Source: Haloarcula litorea
GTDB lineage: Archaea > Halobacteriota > Halobacteria > Halobacteriales > Haloarculaceae
Direction: 5' to 3'
Length of the DNA stretch: 64,000 bases
Assembly: GCF_029338195.1 (NCBI RefSeq)
Contig: NZ_CP119779.1
Span: 1,116,001-1,180,000, forward strand
Notes under the pieces: generated by a model
Told to the model about the DNA's origin: nothing
The model's database searches: none
Seen by the model: the letters and a program-made list of their open reading frames with translations, nothing else
Position numbers and translations under genes: made by a program
In this document: one piece after another, positions 17,527 to 29,249 of the stretch
How positions within the stretch are numbered: the stretch's first letter is position 1
Layout of the letters: each line of letters opens with the position of its first letter

Positions 17527-18713
17527 GCCAGCCCCAGCACGGTCGCGAAGAGGCGGTAGACGCCGAACCCGAGGGCGACGGAGCTGACCAGCGTCAGGAC
17601 CCAGAACCCGATCGTGACGCCGATCTTCCGGCGTGAGACGCCCGCGGAGCCGCCGGCCAGCCCGCCGCCGATGACCCCGGAGATGATGATGTTGTTGAAC
17701 GAGATGGGGATGCCAAGCGCGATCGCGACCTGGGCGATGATGAACCCCGGGACCAGCGCCGCGATGGAGCGGCGCACCCCCAGCTGGGCGTACTCGCGGG
17801 CGGTCGCCTGCAGGAGACGGGGCGCGCCCATCCACGCGCCGCCGAGGATGCCGACGGCCCCCACGGTCAGCAGCACGACGCCCGGGAGTCCGAGTTCGGC
17901 GCGGTAGAGGTTCTCCAGCGGGCCGGTCGCGAGGCCGACCTGCGAGCCGCCGCTGGAGAAGGCGACGACGGCCCCGAGGACGACCAGGAACGTGCGGATG
18001 CCCCGCTCGACGGACGCCTGGGTGCGCCGGCGGATGAACAGGAAGCTCGCGGCGGCCAGCGTGGCGGTCGCGAGGGCGGCGACGCCGGGTACCGGGACGA
18101 ACAGCGCGGCGACGCCGGCCAGGGAGTTCTGGGCCGCGCCGGGTGGCGCGGGCAGGACGCTCAGTTCGACGTTGGCGACGATGCCACCGACGACGGCCGC
18201 CAGCAGCGGGACGCCGACGGTCTCGGGGATGTCGTCCCGGCGGAGCACCGTCGCGGTGAGGTAGGCGAGGCCGCCCGAGACAGGCGGGACGAGCGCCCAG
18301 AACAGGGCGATGCGCCGGTAGGTGTCGAACACCGGCGCGCCGCCCAGCGAGAGCCCGACGCCGATCATCGCGCCGGTCGTGGCGAAGGCGGCCGGGACCG
18401 GGTAGCCGGTGTAGACGCCGAAGGCCATGAACGCCGTCGCGGTCAGCAGCCCCGCCGTCGCCGCCAGCGACGTGATCTGGACGCCGCCGATGAGACCCGC
18501 GCCGACCGTCTCGGAGATGCTGCCGCCCTGCGTGAGCGCGCCCAGCGCGGCGAGGATGCCGATGAGGAAGGCGGCCCGCATCGTCGAGATGGCGTTGGCA
18601 CCGATCGCCGGGGCGAAGGGCGGCGAGTTGCTGTTCGCACCGAGCGCCCACGCGGTGACGAGCCCGGTCAGCGTCGCGAGCGCGACCAGCGCCCAGAAGA
18701 GGACGTCTACCAC
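17523..18713 (-). CDS. PiT-family inorganic phosphate transporter
   Basis: 396 residues and about ten helices. The two PiT signatures, one per inverted half, are visible: [20 protein letters not shown] near residue 24 (GANDVANA type) and [20 protein letters not shown] near residue 340. PiT carriers import metal phosphate using a H+ or Na+ gradient. It starts at a GTG (18713), preceded by an open hydrophilic region. The gene shares CTAG with the convergent UspA gene; no PhoU-like neighbour is present. Confidence 0.88.
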   Translation of the reverse strand: MVDVLFWALVALATLTGLVTAWALGANSNSPPFAPAIGANAISTMRAAFLIGILAALGALTQGGSISETVGAGLIGGVQITSLAATAGLLTATAFMAFGVYTGYPVPAAFATTGAMIGVGLSLGGAPVFDTYRRIALFWALVPPVSGGLAYLTATVLRRDDIPETVGVPLLAAVVGGIVANVELSVLPAPPGAAQNSLAGVAALFVPVPGVAALATATLAAASFLFIRRRTQASVERGIRTFLVVLGAVVAFSSGGSQVGLATGPLENLYRAELGLPGVVLLTVGAVGILGGAWMGAPRLLQATAREYAQLGVRRSIAALVPGFIIAQVAIALGIPISFNNIIISGVIGGGLAGGSAGVSRRKIGVTIGFWVLTLVSSVALGFGVYRLFATVLGLA

Positions 18714-18853
18714 CTGCGAGTCAGCCCTCCGGAGCGGGTCGGGAGTCGTTCATCACAGGGAGTTCACACGACGGGGCGATAAGCGTTCCCGCGCGAACCG
18801 GCGGGTGTGGGCCGAACACTCATACGGGCGGGCGACGGACTCCCCGGTATCGA

Positions 18854-21505
18854 ATGTCGCGCCGCTACGACCACACACGGGTCCAGGAGTACTGGCAGCA
18901 CGTCTGGGAGCGGGAGGGCGTCTACGAGTGTCCCGACCCCGCCGACGGCGACCGGACGTACGTCCTCGGGATGTTCCCCTACACCTCCGGGTCGCTGCAC
19001 ATGGGCCACATCCGCAACTACGCCATCACCGACGCCCACGCCCGCTACCGGCGGATGGCCGGCGACGACGTGTTGCACCCGATGGGGTGGGACGCGTTCG
19101 GCCTCCCGGCCGAGAACGCGGCCTACGAGCGGGACACCGATCCCGAGTCCTGGACCCGGACCTGCATCGAGCGGATGCGCGACGACCTGCAGGAGATGGG
19201 CTTCGGGTACGACTGGTCCCGGGAGATCACCACCTGCGACCCCGACTACTACCGCTGGAACCAGTGGCTGTTCACCCGCCTGCACGACGCCGGCCTCGTC
19301 GAGTACGACGCCGCGACGGTGAACTGGTGTCCCGACTGCGAGACGGTGCTGGCCGACGCCCAGGTCGAGACCGAGTCGGGTCACGACCACGCCCACGGCG
19401 GCGTCTGCTGGCGGTGTGGCACCGGCGTCGAGCGCCGGGAGCTGGACCAGTGGTTCTTCACGATCACCGACTACGCCGACGAGCTGTACGACGGGCTGGA
19501 CGACCTGGAGGGGTGGCCGGAGGGGGTCCGGGACAGCCAGCGAAACTGGATCGGCCGTCAGTCGGGTGCCGAGGTCGCCTTCGCGGTCGAGGGCCACGGC
19601 GAGGTGACGGCGTTCACGAAGCGACTGGACACGGTCCACGGGGCGACCTACCTCGCGCTGGCCCCCGGCCACGAGGTCGTCCGGGACCTGGCCGAGTCCG
19701 ACGACGCGGTGGCCGAGTACGTCGAGAGCGTCGCCGGCACGGACGACGCCGGCCGCAGCGGCGTCGACACCGGTCTGACCGCGACCAACCCCTACACGGG
19801 CGAGTCGATCCCGGTGTACGTCGCCGCCTACGTGCTCGACGACGTGGGGACGGGCGCGGTGATGGGCGTGCCCGCCCACGACGAGCGCGACCACGCGTTC
19901 GCGAGCGAGCACGACCTCCCCGTCGAACAGGTGGTCGAACCCGTCGACGGCAGCGGAACCGACCTGCCCGCCGAGCCCTTCACCGACGAGGGGATGCTCG
20001 CCACCGGCGACGAGTACGACGGCCTCGCGAGCGCGGCCGCCCGCGAGCGCCTGCTGGCCCACGACGCCGCCAGCGAGGCGACGACCTACCGCCTGCGGGA
20101 CTGGCTCATCTCCCGGCAGCGCTACTGGGGCACCCCGATCCCGATGGTCCACTGCGGGGACTGCGGCCGGGTGCCGGTCCCCGACGAGGACCTGCCCGTC
20201 GAACTCCCGGAGTACGTCCAGACGACCGGCAATCCGCTGGACGCGGCCGAGGAGTGGAAGGCGACCGAGTGCCCGGAGTGTGGCGGGGCGGCGACCCGGG
20301 AGACGGACACGATGGACACCTTCGTCGACTCCTCGTGGTACTTCCTGCGGTACCTCTCGCCACACCTGGAGACCGCGCCCTTCGACCAGGACACCGCCGA
20401 CGAGTGGCTGCCCGTCGACGTCTACGTCGGCGGCGAGGAACACGCCGTGCTCCACCTGCTGTACATCCGCTTTTTCACGCGGGCGCTGGCCGACCTCGGG
20501 CTGCTCGAGCGGCGCGAACCGGTCGAGCGGCTCATCAACCAGGGGACGGTGCTCCACGGCGGCGAGAAGATGTCCAAGTCCGCGGGCAACGACATCGCGC
20601 CCCACGAGTACGGGGCCGAGACCACGCGGCTGTTCGTCCTCTCGGCGGCCCACCCCGCCCAGGACTTCGAGTGGACCGCCGAGGACGTCTCGACGGCCTA
20701 CGAGTTCCAGCAGGACGTCTACGGGATGGTCGCCGACTACGCCGGGAGCGAGACCCCCACCCGAACCGACAGCGCCCCCCACGACGCCTACCTCGAACGC
20801 GAGATCGACCGCACCGTCGCCGCCGTCACCGAGGAGTACGACCGCTTCCGCTTCCACCGCGTCGTCGGCGAACTCCAGCGGTTCGCCCGCCTGCTGCGGC
20901 GGTACGCGGGCTACGCGGAACCGTACAGGTTCGCCTACGGGCGGGGGCTGCGCGTCCTGACGAAGCTGCTCGCTCCCATCGCTCCCTACCTGGCCGAGGA
21001 GCTGTGGAGCCTGCTCGACGAGGACGGGCTGGTCGTCACCGCCGACTGGCCCGAGCCGTTCCGGGACGTCGACGACCACCGAATCGAGCGGCAGGTCGTC
21101 CGGGCGACGCTGGCCGACGTCCGGGACATCCTCGGGATGGTCGACATCGACGCCCCCGAGACCATCGAGATCGCCGTCGCCGAGGACTGGAAGTACGAGG
21201 CCTACGAGCGCGCCCGCGCCGTCGAGCGCGGCGAGGCCGACGCCGACGACGTGGTCGCGGCGGTGATGGGCGACGAGTCGCTCCGGGAGCACGGCGACGC
21301 CGCGGCGGAGTTCGCCGCCGACCTGGCCGACCGGGCCGGCCTCGAACCGATCGTCGACGGCGACCACGAACTCGACGTGCTCTCCCAGGCCGCGTGGCTC
21401 TTCGAGGACGAGTTCGACGCCGAGGTGCGGGTCCACCGCGCCGAGACGGGGACCGAGCGAGCCCGGAACGCCCGGCCGAACCGGCCCGCCATCCACATCG
21501 CGTAG
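18854..21505 (+). CDS. leuS: Leucyl-tRNA synthetase
   Basis: 883 residues. HIGH is HMGH (residues 49-52, in [15 protein letters not shown]) and KMSKS is [10 protein letters not shown] near residue 573. The editing domain is seen in [17 protein letters not shown] and the class I core in [14 protein letters not shown]. The length and the [17 protein letters not shown] block are those of bacterial-type LeuRS rather than the longer archaeal/eukaryotic type, which suggests an old transfer in the lineage. Start ATG at 18854. Confidence 0.97.
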   Translation: MSRRYDHTRVQEYWQHVWEREGVYECPDPADGDRTYVLGMFPYTSGSLHMGHIRNYAITDAHARYRRMAGDDVLHPMGWDAFGLPAENAAYERDTDPESWTRTCIERMRDDLQEMGFGYDWSREITTCDPDYYRWNQWLFTRLHDAGLVEYDAATVNWCPDCETVLADAQVETESGHDHAHGGVCWRCGTGVERRELDQWFFTITDYADELYDGLDDLEGWPEGVRDSQRNWIGRQSGAEVAFAVEGHGEVTAFTKRLDTVHGATYLALAPGHEVVRDLAESDDAVAEYVESVAGTDDAGRSGVDTGLTATNPYTGESIPVYVAAYVLDDVGTGAVMGVPAHDERDHAFASEHDLPVEQVVEPVDGSGTDLPAEPFTDEGMLATGDEYDGLASAAARERLLAHDAASEATTYRLRDWLISRQRYWGTPIPMVHCGDCGRVPVPDEDLPVELPEYVQTTGNPLDAAEEWKATECPECGGAATRETDTMDTFVDSSWYFLRYLSPHLETAPFDQDTADEWLPVDVYVGGEEHAVLHLLYIRFFTRALADLGLLERREPVERLINQGTVLHGGEKMSKSAGNDIAPHEYGAETTRLFVLSAAHPAQDFEWTAEDVSTAYEFQQDVYGMVADYAGSETPTRTDSAPHDAYLEREIDRTVAAVTEEYDRFRFHRVVGELQRFARLLRRYAGYAEPYRFAYGRGLRVLTKLLAPIAPYLAEELWSLLDEDGLVVTADWPEPFRDVDDHRIERQVVRATLADVRDILGMVDIDAPETIEIAVAEDWKYEAYERARAVERGEADADDVVAAVMGDESLREHGDAAAEFAADLADRAGLEPIVDGDHELDVLSQAAWLFEDEFDAEVRVHRAETGTERARNARPNRPAIHIA

Positions 21506-21579
21506 CGGGGCACTCTCGGCCGACCACCGTTGCAGCTGCCGGCCTCGCGTTTTTGGGACTCGACGGGCTACGCTCGCCT

Positions 21580-21786
21580 ATGCGACAGCGAACGCTCGGC
21601 GTCACCGGGATAGAGACCGAGGAGTCAGAGGAGACGGTCGAGGGTGCACTCACCGGCGTCACCGGCATCAAGTCCGCCGTCGCCGACAGCGAGACCGGCG
21701 AGGTGACCGTCGAGTCCGAGGACGGCGTCGACGACCAGTCCATCGTCGACGCGCTCAGCGAACTCGGCTACGAGCTGAAGGACTGA
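21580..21786 (+). CDS. HMA-domain protein without the metal-binding CxxC
   Basis: 68 residues with the full ferredoxin-like HMA pattern: LGVTGIETEESEETVEGAL, GIKSAVADSETGEVTVE and the final ELGYELKD. In metallochaperones the loop is GMxCxxC; here it is GIETEES, with Thr13 and Ser16 in place of both cysteines. It therefore probably does not bind copper or zinc in the usual way. It stands alone between leuS and the DUF123 gene; no copper ATPase is nearby. Confidence 0.82.
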   Translation: MRQRTLGVTGIETEESEETVEGALTGVTGIKSAVADSETGEVTVESEDGVDDQSIVDALSELGYELKD

Positions 21787-21816
21787 CACGGCCGGTCGAC
21801 CGCGGGCGGATCGGCG

Positions 21817-22230
21817 TCACGCGGCGTCGGCGTGGGCGCGCTCGACGGCTGCCGAGAGCGTGGCGCGGTTCTCGTGGTGGTAGAGGTGCGAGCGACAGCC
21901 ACAGTCCGAACAGCCGAAGGAGTCGACGCCGTCGAACCGCTCGCCCAGTTTCCGGGCGACCGCACACTCGGCGTCGGCCTCGGTCGTGACGACGGTGTCG
22001 ACCCGTGTCCCGTCGGCCCCCAGCAGGTAGTCGACGTGCCAGTGGCGGGCGTCGTTGTCGCCGGCGGCGACGGCGCGGTGGCGGTCGACGCGGGCGAACC
22101 CGCCGCTGCCCAGCGCGCTGCCGGTGTAGGCGTACCACCCCGCCGGCAGCGACAGGTCGCCGAGCGCCCCGACCTCGACGGTGCCGCCACTGGGCCGCTC
22201 GACGAGCAGCGTGTACGTCCCGCCGGCCAT
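21817..22230 (-). CDS. DUF123 (GIY-YIG fold) protein
   Basis: 137 residues. GTYTLLVERPSGGTVEVGAL, then LPAGWYAYTGSALGSGG, matches the archaeal DUF123 domain, a GIY-YIG superfamily member. RHWHVDYLLG and SFGCSDCGCRSHLYHH are family features with possible metal ligands. Nuclease activity is not proved for the family. The start lies 1 nt from the stop of the upstream 96-aa gene, so they form an operon. Confidence 0.82.
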   Translation of the reverse strand: MAGGTYTLLVERPSGGTVEVGALGDLSLPAGWYAYTGSALGSGGFARVDRHRAVAAGDNDARHWHVDYLLGADGTRVDTVVTTEADAECAVARKLGERFDGVDSFGCSDCGCRSHLYHHENRATLSAAVERAHADAA

Positions 22231-22521
22231 CTACGCGGCCATATCGGGGTCGGCCGCGAACTCGTCGTAGCCGCCCAGCCGGAACTCGCGGGTGTCGGTG
22301 CAGTCCTCCTCGCCGGCGGCGAGTTCGCCGACGAGCCAGTTGAACCGGTGTTCGAAGTCGTCGTAGGGGGCCTCCGCGAGGGTGTCGAGCGCGTCGTCGG
22401 CAGTCAGGTCCTCGTCGTACTGCTCGGCGAAGGCCGCGACGTTCTCGGCGGCGGTCGCGGCGGTCTCCTCGTCGGTCGCCTCGCTGAACGCGTCGGTCAG
22501 GTCGTCGGTGAGGTCGGACAT
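22231..22521 (-). CDS. Conserved acidic haloarchaeal protein, function unknown
   Basis: 96 residues, strongly acidic, predicted mostly helical. I do not recognise a family. The segment APYDDFEHRFNWLVGELAA and the C-terminal CTDTREFRLGGYDEF look structured. It is directly upstream of the DUF123 gene with no gap, which points to a joint role or simple co-expression. Confidence 0.65.
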   Translation of the reverse strand: MSDLTDDLTDAFSEATDEETAATAAENVAAFAEQYDEDLTADDALDTLAEAPYDDFEHRFNWLVGELAAGEEDCTDTREFRLGGYDEFAADPDMAA

Positions 22522-22596
22522 GTCCGTGTCCAGGGCGCGGGGCCACGTATGCGTTCTGGACCTGGTGAAAAGTGTCGAAGGGGGCGGGCCCCGGTG

Positions 22597-23976
22597 TCAC
22601 TCCTTCGACCGGAGTCGCCGGTAGAGGTAGGCGACGCCGAGCCCGCCGGCGATCAGCGCCGGGACCAGCGGCGAGTCGGCCGCCTTGGACGTCCCCCGCC
22701 GGACCGTCTCGGCGACCGACCGCGAGTCGTCGACGTACTCCAGGATCGCGTCGGTGTCGTTGGGCACCGGCTCGGGCTCTGCGCCGGCCTCGGCGGCGGC
22801 GTCGGGGTCTTTCAGCAGGTGGCCGGTCGTGAGACAGACGACGGACTCGTCGTCTTCGACGACCCCCTGCTCGCGGAGTTTCCGCAGGCCGGCGATCGAC
22901 GCCGCGGAGGCGGGTTCGACGCCGACGCCCTCGCCGGCGAGGTCTCGCTGGGCCGCGGTGATCTCCTCGTCCGAGACGGCGACGGCGGTGCCGCCGGTCT
23001 CGCGGATGCCGGGCAGGGCCTTCGGGGCGTTGACCGGGTTGCCGATGCGGATGGCCGTCGCGCGGGTCTCGACGTCCTCCCAGCGACGGGTCTCGTCGTA
23101 GCCCTCCTCGATGGCCTCGACCATCGGGGCGGCCCCCTCTGCCTGTGCGCCGGTGATCTTCGGCACCTGCTCCTCGGTGATCGCGCCGGCCGCGACGAGT
23201 TCGCGGAAGCACTTGTACAGCGCGGCGGTGTTGCCGGCGTTGCCGACCGGCAGGACGATGCGGTCGGGGTACTCGCCGTAGTCCTCGTAGTGGGCCTCCA
23301 GGATCTCCAGGCCGATGGTCTTCTGGCCCTCCAGGCGGAAGGGGTTCAGCGAGTTCAGGAGGTACGCCTCGCCGCGGGCCGCGAGGTCCTGCACGCGGTC
23401 GAGACACTGGTCGAAGTTGCCGTCGACCTCGAGGATGCGGGCCTGGTGGAGCGCGGCCTGTGCGATCTTGCCGGCCGCGACCTTCCCCTCGGGCAGGAGG
23501 ACGAGCGTCTCCATCCCGCCGCGAGCGCCGTAGGCGGCCAGCGCCGCGGAGGTGTTCCCCGTCGAGGCACAGGCCAGCCGGTCGACCCCGACCGCCTGGG
23601 CGACCCGCACGCCGACGGTCATCCCGCGGTCCTTGAACGAGCCGGTGGGGTTCATCCCCTCGTGTTTGACCCGCAGGCTCTCGACGCCGACCTCCGCTTC
23701 CAGCCGGGGGACCCGGTGCAGCGGCGTGTCGCCCTCGGGCAGGGAGACCCCCTCGTCGAAGGGGAGCGCGTCGCTGTAGCGCCAGACGCCCCGTCCCTCG
23801 AAGTCCTCGAAGGTGGGGAGGTCCGCGTAGCGAACTTCGAGGAGGCCGTCGCAGTCGTCGCAGGTGTACCGGACTGCCTCGAAGGGGGCGAACGTCTCGC
23901 CACACTCGATGCAGGCCAGCCAGACGCCGTCGTCGGCGACCGGCGGCACGTCGTCGGTGAGTTGCAGGTCGGCCAT
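22597..23976 (-). CDS. thrC: Threonine synthase with N-terminal zinc ribbon and C-terminal membrane helix
   Basis: 459 residues. The PLP enzyme converts O-phosphohomoserine to threonine. Lys115 in NPTGSFKDRGMT carries PLP; ASTGNTSAALAAYGARGG and PVGNAGNTAALYKCF bind the cofactor phosphate. An N-terminal zinc ribbon uses Cys22/25 and Cys40/43. After the catalytic domain a polar linker leads to PLVPALIAGGLGVAYLYRR, a hydrophobic segment ending in basic residues RRLRSKE, which looks like a single tail anchor. This is unusual for a soluble enzyme. The ATG at 23976 is preferred over one 21 nt upstream. Confidence 0.9.
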   Translation of the reverse strand: MADLQLTDDVPPVADDGVWLACIECGETFAPFEAVRYTCDDCDGLLEVRYADLPTFEDFEGRGVWRYSDALPFDEGVSLPEGDTPLHRVPRLEAEVGVESLRVKHEGMNPTGSFKDRGMTVGVRVAQAVGVDRLACASTGNTSAALAAYGARGGMETLVLLPEGKVAAGKIAQAALHQARILEVDGNFDQCLDRVQDLAARGEAYLLNSLNPFRLEGQKTIGLEILEAHYEDYGEYPDRIVLPVGNAGNTAALYKCFRELVAAGAITEEQVPKITGAQAEGAAPMVEAIEEGYDETRRWEDVETRATAIRIGNPVNAPKALPGIRETGGTAVAVSDEEITAAQRDLAGEGVGVEPASAASIAGLRKLREQGVVEDDESVVCLTTGHLLKDPDAAAEAGAEPEPVPNDTDAILEYVDDSRSVAETVRRGTSKAADSPLVPALIAGGLGVAYLYRRLRSKE

Positions 23977-24059
23977 CACCGGGAGGCACGGCCCCACCGG
24001 GCAAAAGTCGGACGGTTACGCGCCGTGGACGGCCGATCGGCGCGGCCCGCGTCGACGGC

Positions 24060-24446
24060 TCAGGCGTCGCTGGCGTCGAACTCGTCGATGCGGTCGTGGA
24101 CCGCCGCGGTCCACTGGTCCAGGGCCTCGTGCATCAGGTCGCGGGCCTCGGCCAGCGGCGTCGCGGTGTACTGGTAGACGTGGCCGCCGCCGTCGAGGAG
24201 CCGGCGTTCGCGGCTGGCCAGCCCCCGGTCGCGCAGCGTCGACAGCGACCGGTTGACGTTCGAACGGTCGCGGTCGAGGGCGGTCGCCAGTTCCGCGACG
24301 GTGCTGCCGGGGTTGTCCAGCAGCGTCCGGTAGGTCCGGACCTCGTGGGCTTGGATGCCGAAGACACAGGCCATCACCTCGTCGAGGTTCGGGTCCTCGT
24401 CGGGCATCAGGTCCTCGAAGGACTCCGCTGCGGGGTCGGCGGTCAT
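24060..24446 (-). CDS. TrmB-like winged-helix transcriptional regulator
   Basis: 128 residues. The segment EVRTYRTLLDNPGSTVAELA followed by LDRDRSNVNRSLSTLRDRGL is a winged helix like those of TrmB/MarR-type archaeal regulators; the wing is RRLLDGGGHVYQYTA. The C-terminal helix may mediate dimerisation. Acidic N-terminal 25 residues precede the fold. The ATG at 24446 begins MTADPAAES; longer starts have arginine-rich shadow sequence. The target is unknown. Confidence 0.8.
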   Translation of the reverse strand: MTADPAAESFEDLMPDEDPNLDEVMACVFGIQAHEVRTYRTLLDNPGSTVAELATALDRDRSNVNRSLSTLRDRGLASRERRLLDGGGHVYQYTATPLAEARDLMHEALDQWTAAVHDRIDEFDASDA

Positions 24447-24495
24447 GGCCACGGATAGGCGTGGCACACGCATAAGCGGCCGCGTTACCCGCGGC

Positions 24496-24747
24496 TCACC
24501 CGGTGGCGTCGCCGTCACCGCCGGACGCGTACCCCTGTCGCTCCAGACAGGTCCGCATCTCCTCGCGCGAGTCGTGCTTGTGCAGGCGCGTCGGCGTGTC
24601 GCAGTACCAGACGCCGTCGTACCGCAGCGTCACCTCGTGGGCCTCCCCGAGGAACTGCGTGCGGACGATCACGCGCCGCCCCGACTCCAGCGCGTCGAGG
24701 ATGTCGTCGGTCGTGGCCTCGCCCGCGTCGACGACCAGTGGTTCCAT
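24496..24747 (-). CDS. Small conserved haloarchaeal protein, function unknown
   Basis: 83 residues. The sequence has a compact alpha/beta look: ILDALESGRRVIVRTQFLG, EVTLRYDGVWYCDTPTRLHK, and a C-terminal Gly/Asp tail. No known domain is recognised. A single cysteine sits in WYCDTP and another in RTCLERQ. It is transcribed toward the TrmB-like regulator and may share its transcript. Confidence 0.65.
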   Translation of the reverse strand: MEPLVVDAGEATTDDILDALESGRRVIVRTQFLGEAHEVTLRYDGVWYCDTPTRLHKHDSREEMRTCLERQGYASGGDGDATG

Positions 24748-24841
24748 CCGGAGGTACTACCGCTTCCACCTCCTTAACTGTCGGCTGGATCGGGTCCGCT
24801 CCGTCGGCACCGGCCAGTCCCGACGACCGGATCGCTCGGAC

Positions 24842-24888
24842 GTGAACCGGTCCCGAACGCGCCGGAAAGGGAACGGTTTCGGGTGGAG
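24842..24888 (+). repeat. 47-nt direct repeat, copy 1
   Basis: Starts GTGAACCGGTCCCGAACG and ends TTTCGGGTGGAG. It matches copy 2 at 24908-24954 at 39 of 47 positions, with a period of 66 nt. Both copies end in the core of an ORB but lack its run of Gs. Confidence 0.7.
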
Positions 24889-24907
24889 CCGGAACACGAA
24901 CTCGTGT

Positions 24908-24954
24908 GTGAACCGTTCTCGAACGTAGCGGAAAGGGTAGCGTTTCGGGTGGAG
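24908..24954 (+). repeat. 47-nt direct repeat, copy 2
   Basis: Starts GTGAACCGTTCTCGAACG and ends TTTCGGGTGGAG. The pair lies 74-186 nt before the SDR start codon, so regulator binding is possible. Confidence 0.7.
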
Positions 24955-25027
24955 GTTCGATCCACGTCACCGTGTGCCGTACCACCGTCCCGCAATCGCT
25001 ATGTTCCGTCGGGACGCGAGAGTAGCT

Positions 25028-25771
25028 ATGGCGACCGACACACTGGCCGGACAGACGGTACTGGTCACGGGTGCGAGTTCGGGCATCGGCGCGGCGACGG
25101 TCCGGCGCGTCGCGGACGCCGGCGGGGACGTCGCGCTGCTGGCCCGCCGCGAGGAGCGGCTGCGCGACGTCGCCGACGCGGTGGCCGCCGACCACGGCGT
25201 CGACACCCACGTCGTCCCCGCGGACGTGAGCGAGAGCGCCGCGGTGGCCGCCGCCGTCGAGTCCACCGTCGACGCCCTCGGATCGCTGGACGGCGTCGTC
25301 GTCAACGCCGGCCTCGCTCGCGGGAGCGACGTCGAGACGATGACCGACGAGGAGTTCCGGACGATGCAGCAGGTCAACGTCGAGGGTGCCTTCTACACCG
25401 CCCGCGAGGCGCTCCCGCACCTCCGGGAGGGCGACGGTGTGCTGGTGTTCATCGGCAGTTTCGCCGGGCAGTACCCCCGCCCGTTCAACCCCGTCTACGC
25501 CGCGACGAAGTGGTGGGTCCGCGGGTTCGCGGCGAGCCTCGCCGGCCAGGTCGGCGGCGACGGGGTCGGCGTCACGGTCGTCAACCCCACCGAGGTCCGG
25601 TCGGAGTTCGGCAGCGAGGAGGGCGACCCGTTCACCGAGCGGTTCGACCCCGGCGAGGTGACCGAGCCCGAGGAGGTGGCCGACGCCGTCGGTTTCGCGC
25701 TCGCACAGGAACCCCCGACGACCGTCAACGAGATCGACGTCTACCGGCGGGACAAGTTCGGCGGGTTCTGA
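25028..25771 (+). CDS. Short-chain dehydrogenase/reductase
   Basis: 247 residues of a classical SDR. The cofactor loop is VLVTGASSGIGAATVRRVA (TGxxxGxG), NAG is in VVVNAGLARGSD, the catalytic serine is in FIGSFAGQYP and the YxxxK pair is in YAATKWWVRGF. An arginine/aspartate after the second strand (LLARREERLRD) suggests NADP(H). Substrate unknown. The ATG at 25028 gives the usual distance from start to the cofactor loop. The upstream 47-nt tandem repeat may regulate it. Confidence 0.92.
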   Translation: MATDTLAGQTVLVTGASSGIGAATVRRVADAGGDVALLARREERLRDVADAVAADHGVDTHVVPADVSESAAVAAAVESTVDALGSLDGVVVNAGLARGSDVETMTDEEFRTMQQVNVEGAFYTAREALPHLREGDGVLVFIGSFAGQYPRPFNPVYAATKWWVRGFAASLAGQVGGDGVGVTVVNPTEVRSEFGSEEGDPFTERFDPGEVTEPEEVADAVGFALAQEPPTTVNEIDVYRRDKFGGF

Positions 25772-25806
25772 GCGGCGGGGGAGAGCGCACCGGTGACTGC
25801 GTCGAC

Positions 25807-27972
<2,166 letters not shown>

Positions 27973-28095
27973 TGTCTAAGACGGAAACAAATCCTTCGCA
28001 GATCACAAACGATATTTTCGGTATATAAATATGGGGCGTGAGCGTGGTTACGCCGGCGGCAGTGATGGATACGCGGCGAGCGGGCGGGTCGCGCC

Positions 28096-28177
28096 CCGGG
28101 GACCCTCGCTCCGTTCGGCTCTCGGTCACCCACGCCGGCGGCCCCTCCCGTCCGTGCAGCCGGTTCTCCGCCCGGTC
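28096..28177 (-). pseudogene. Duplicated remnant of the 3' end of argF
   Basis: 82 nt align without gaps to 28344-28425, the end of argF, at 70 positions (85%). Read in the argF frame it gives RAENRLHGREGPPAWVTESR, against QAENRLHAQKGLLAWLAGSR in argF. The stop TGA of argF is CGA in the copy, so the reading continues. Most changes alter the protein, as expected for a non-coding relic. Confidence 0.75.
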
Positions 28178-28183
28178 AGGGAG

Positions 28184-28285
28184 CCACCTTTTCCCGCTCG
28201 GGTGTCCTCGCTCGCTCCGCTCGCTGCGGGCACCACTCGCGGCAAAAACCTGGGGAAAGCGCTCGCTCACGCCGTTCGCTCGCGG
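28184..28285 (+). repeat. Structured haloarchaeal repeat, copy B
   Basis: Blocks CCACCTTTTCCCG, TCGGGTGTCCTCG, CTGCGGGCACCACTC, GGCAAAAACCTGGGGAAA and GCTCACGCCG occur in the same order and spacing as in copy A (14607-14710). It lies between argF and the duplicated argF tail. Confidence 0.6.
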
Positions 28286-28353
28286 GAGTCAGTCGCCGTT
28301 ACGCCGCGTTCCCCATCACTGCTCGCGGCTACGCCGCTCGCGTCCGGGGACCC

Positions 28354-29247
28354 TCACTCCGTTCGGCTCCCCGCCAGCCACGCCAGCAGCCCCTTCTGCG
28401 CGTGCAGCCGGTTCTCCGCCTGGTCCCAGACGACGGCGTTGTCGCTCTCGATGGCGTCGTCGGTGACCTCCTCGCCGCGGTGGGCGGGCAGGCAGTGCAT
28501 CAGCGTGCGGTCGCCCAGCAGGTCGGTCGTCACCTGGAACCCATCGAAGTCCGCGAGCTTCTGTTCGCGCTCGTCTTCCTGACCCATACTGACGAAGACG
28601 TCGGTGTACACCACGTCGGCGTCCGCGACGGCGGCCTCCGGGTCGTGGGTCGTCTCGGGGGCGTTGCCGAAGCCCTCCGCGCGTTTCAGTACCCCCTCGT
28701 CGACGCCGTAGCCCTCGGGCGTGGCGACGGTGAGGTCGATCCCGCTCATCGCCGCGCCCAGGACGAACGACTGGCAGACGTTGTTACCGTCGCCGACCCA
28801 CGCCACGTCCACGTCGAAGGTGCCGAAGGCCTCGTAGATCGTCAGCAGGTCCGCCAGCGTCTGACAGGGGTGAGCGTCGTCGGTCAGGGCGTTGATGACG
28901 GGCACGTCGGCGTACTCCGCCAGCTCCACCACGTCGGCGTGGTCGAACACGCGGGCCATCACGAAGTCGACGTACCGCGAGAGCGCCCGCGAGGTGTCCT
29001 TGACCGGTTCGCCGTGGCCCAGGTGGATGTCGTCGGGGCCCAGGAAGACCGCGTGGCCGCCCAGTTGTGTCATCCCCGTCTCGAAGGAGACCCGCGTCCG
29101 CGTCGAGGGCTTCTCGAAGATCATCCCCAGCGTCTGCTGGTCGAGGGTGTCCTCGTAGGCGGCCGGATCGGCCTTGATCTCGGCCGCGCGGTCGAGCACG
29201 GCGGTCAGTTCGTCGGTCGTGAGGTCGTCGACGTCGAGCAGGTGCAT
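28354..29247 (-). CDS. argF: Ornithine carbamoyltransferase
   Basis: 297 residues. It joins carbamoyl phosphate and ornithine to citrulline. The carbamoyl-phosphate loop is FEKPSTRTRVSFETGM (STRTR), the second site is HPCQTLADLLT and the ornithine site is MHCLPAHRGEEV. It is last in the run argW-X-C-B-D-E-F; its ATG lies 2 nt after the argE stop. The last 24 codons have a degenerate copy about 250 nt downstream. Confidence 0.97.
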   Translation of the reverse strand: MHLLDVDDLTTDELTAVLDRAAEIKADPAAYEDTLDQQTLGMIFEKPSTRTRVSFETGMTQLGGHAVFLGPDDIHLGHGEPVKDTSRALSRYVDFVMARVFDHADVVELAEYADVPVINALTDDAHPCQTLADLLTIYEAFGTFDVDVAWVGDGNNVCQSFVLGAAMSGIDLTVATPEGYGVDEGVLKRAEGFGNAPETTHDPEAAVADADVVYTDVFVSMGQEDEREQKLADFDGFQVTTDLLGDRTLMHCLPAHRGEEVTDDAIESDNAVVWDQAENRLHAQKGLLAWLAGSRTE

Positions 29248-29249
29248 GG

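Noticed and set aside
24876-24954. GTTTCGGGTGGAG cores as ORBs
   Set aside because: They lack the G/C run on the correct side; kept only as part of the tandem repeat.
28020-28034. TATATAAATATGG as the promoter of a plus-strand gene downstream
   Set aside because: The frame that follows runs through the argF relic and the repeat and is arginine/serine-rich without any domain.
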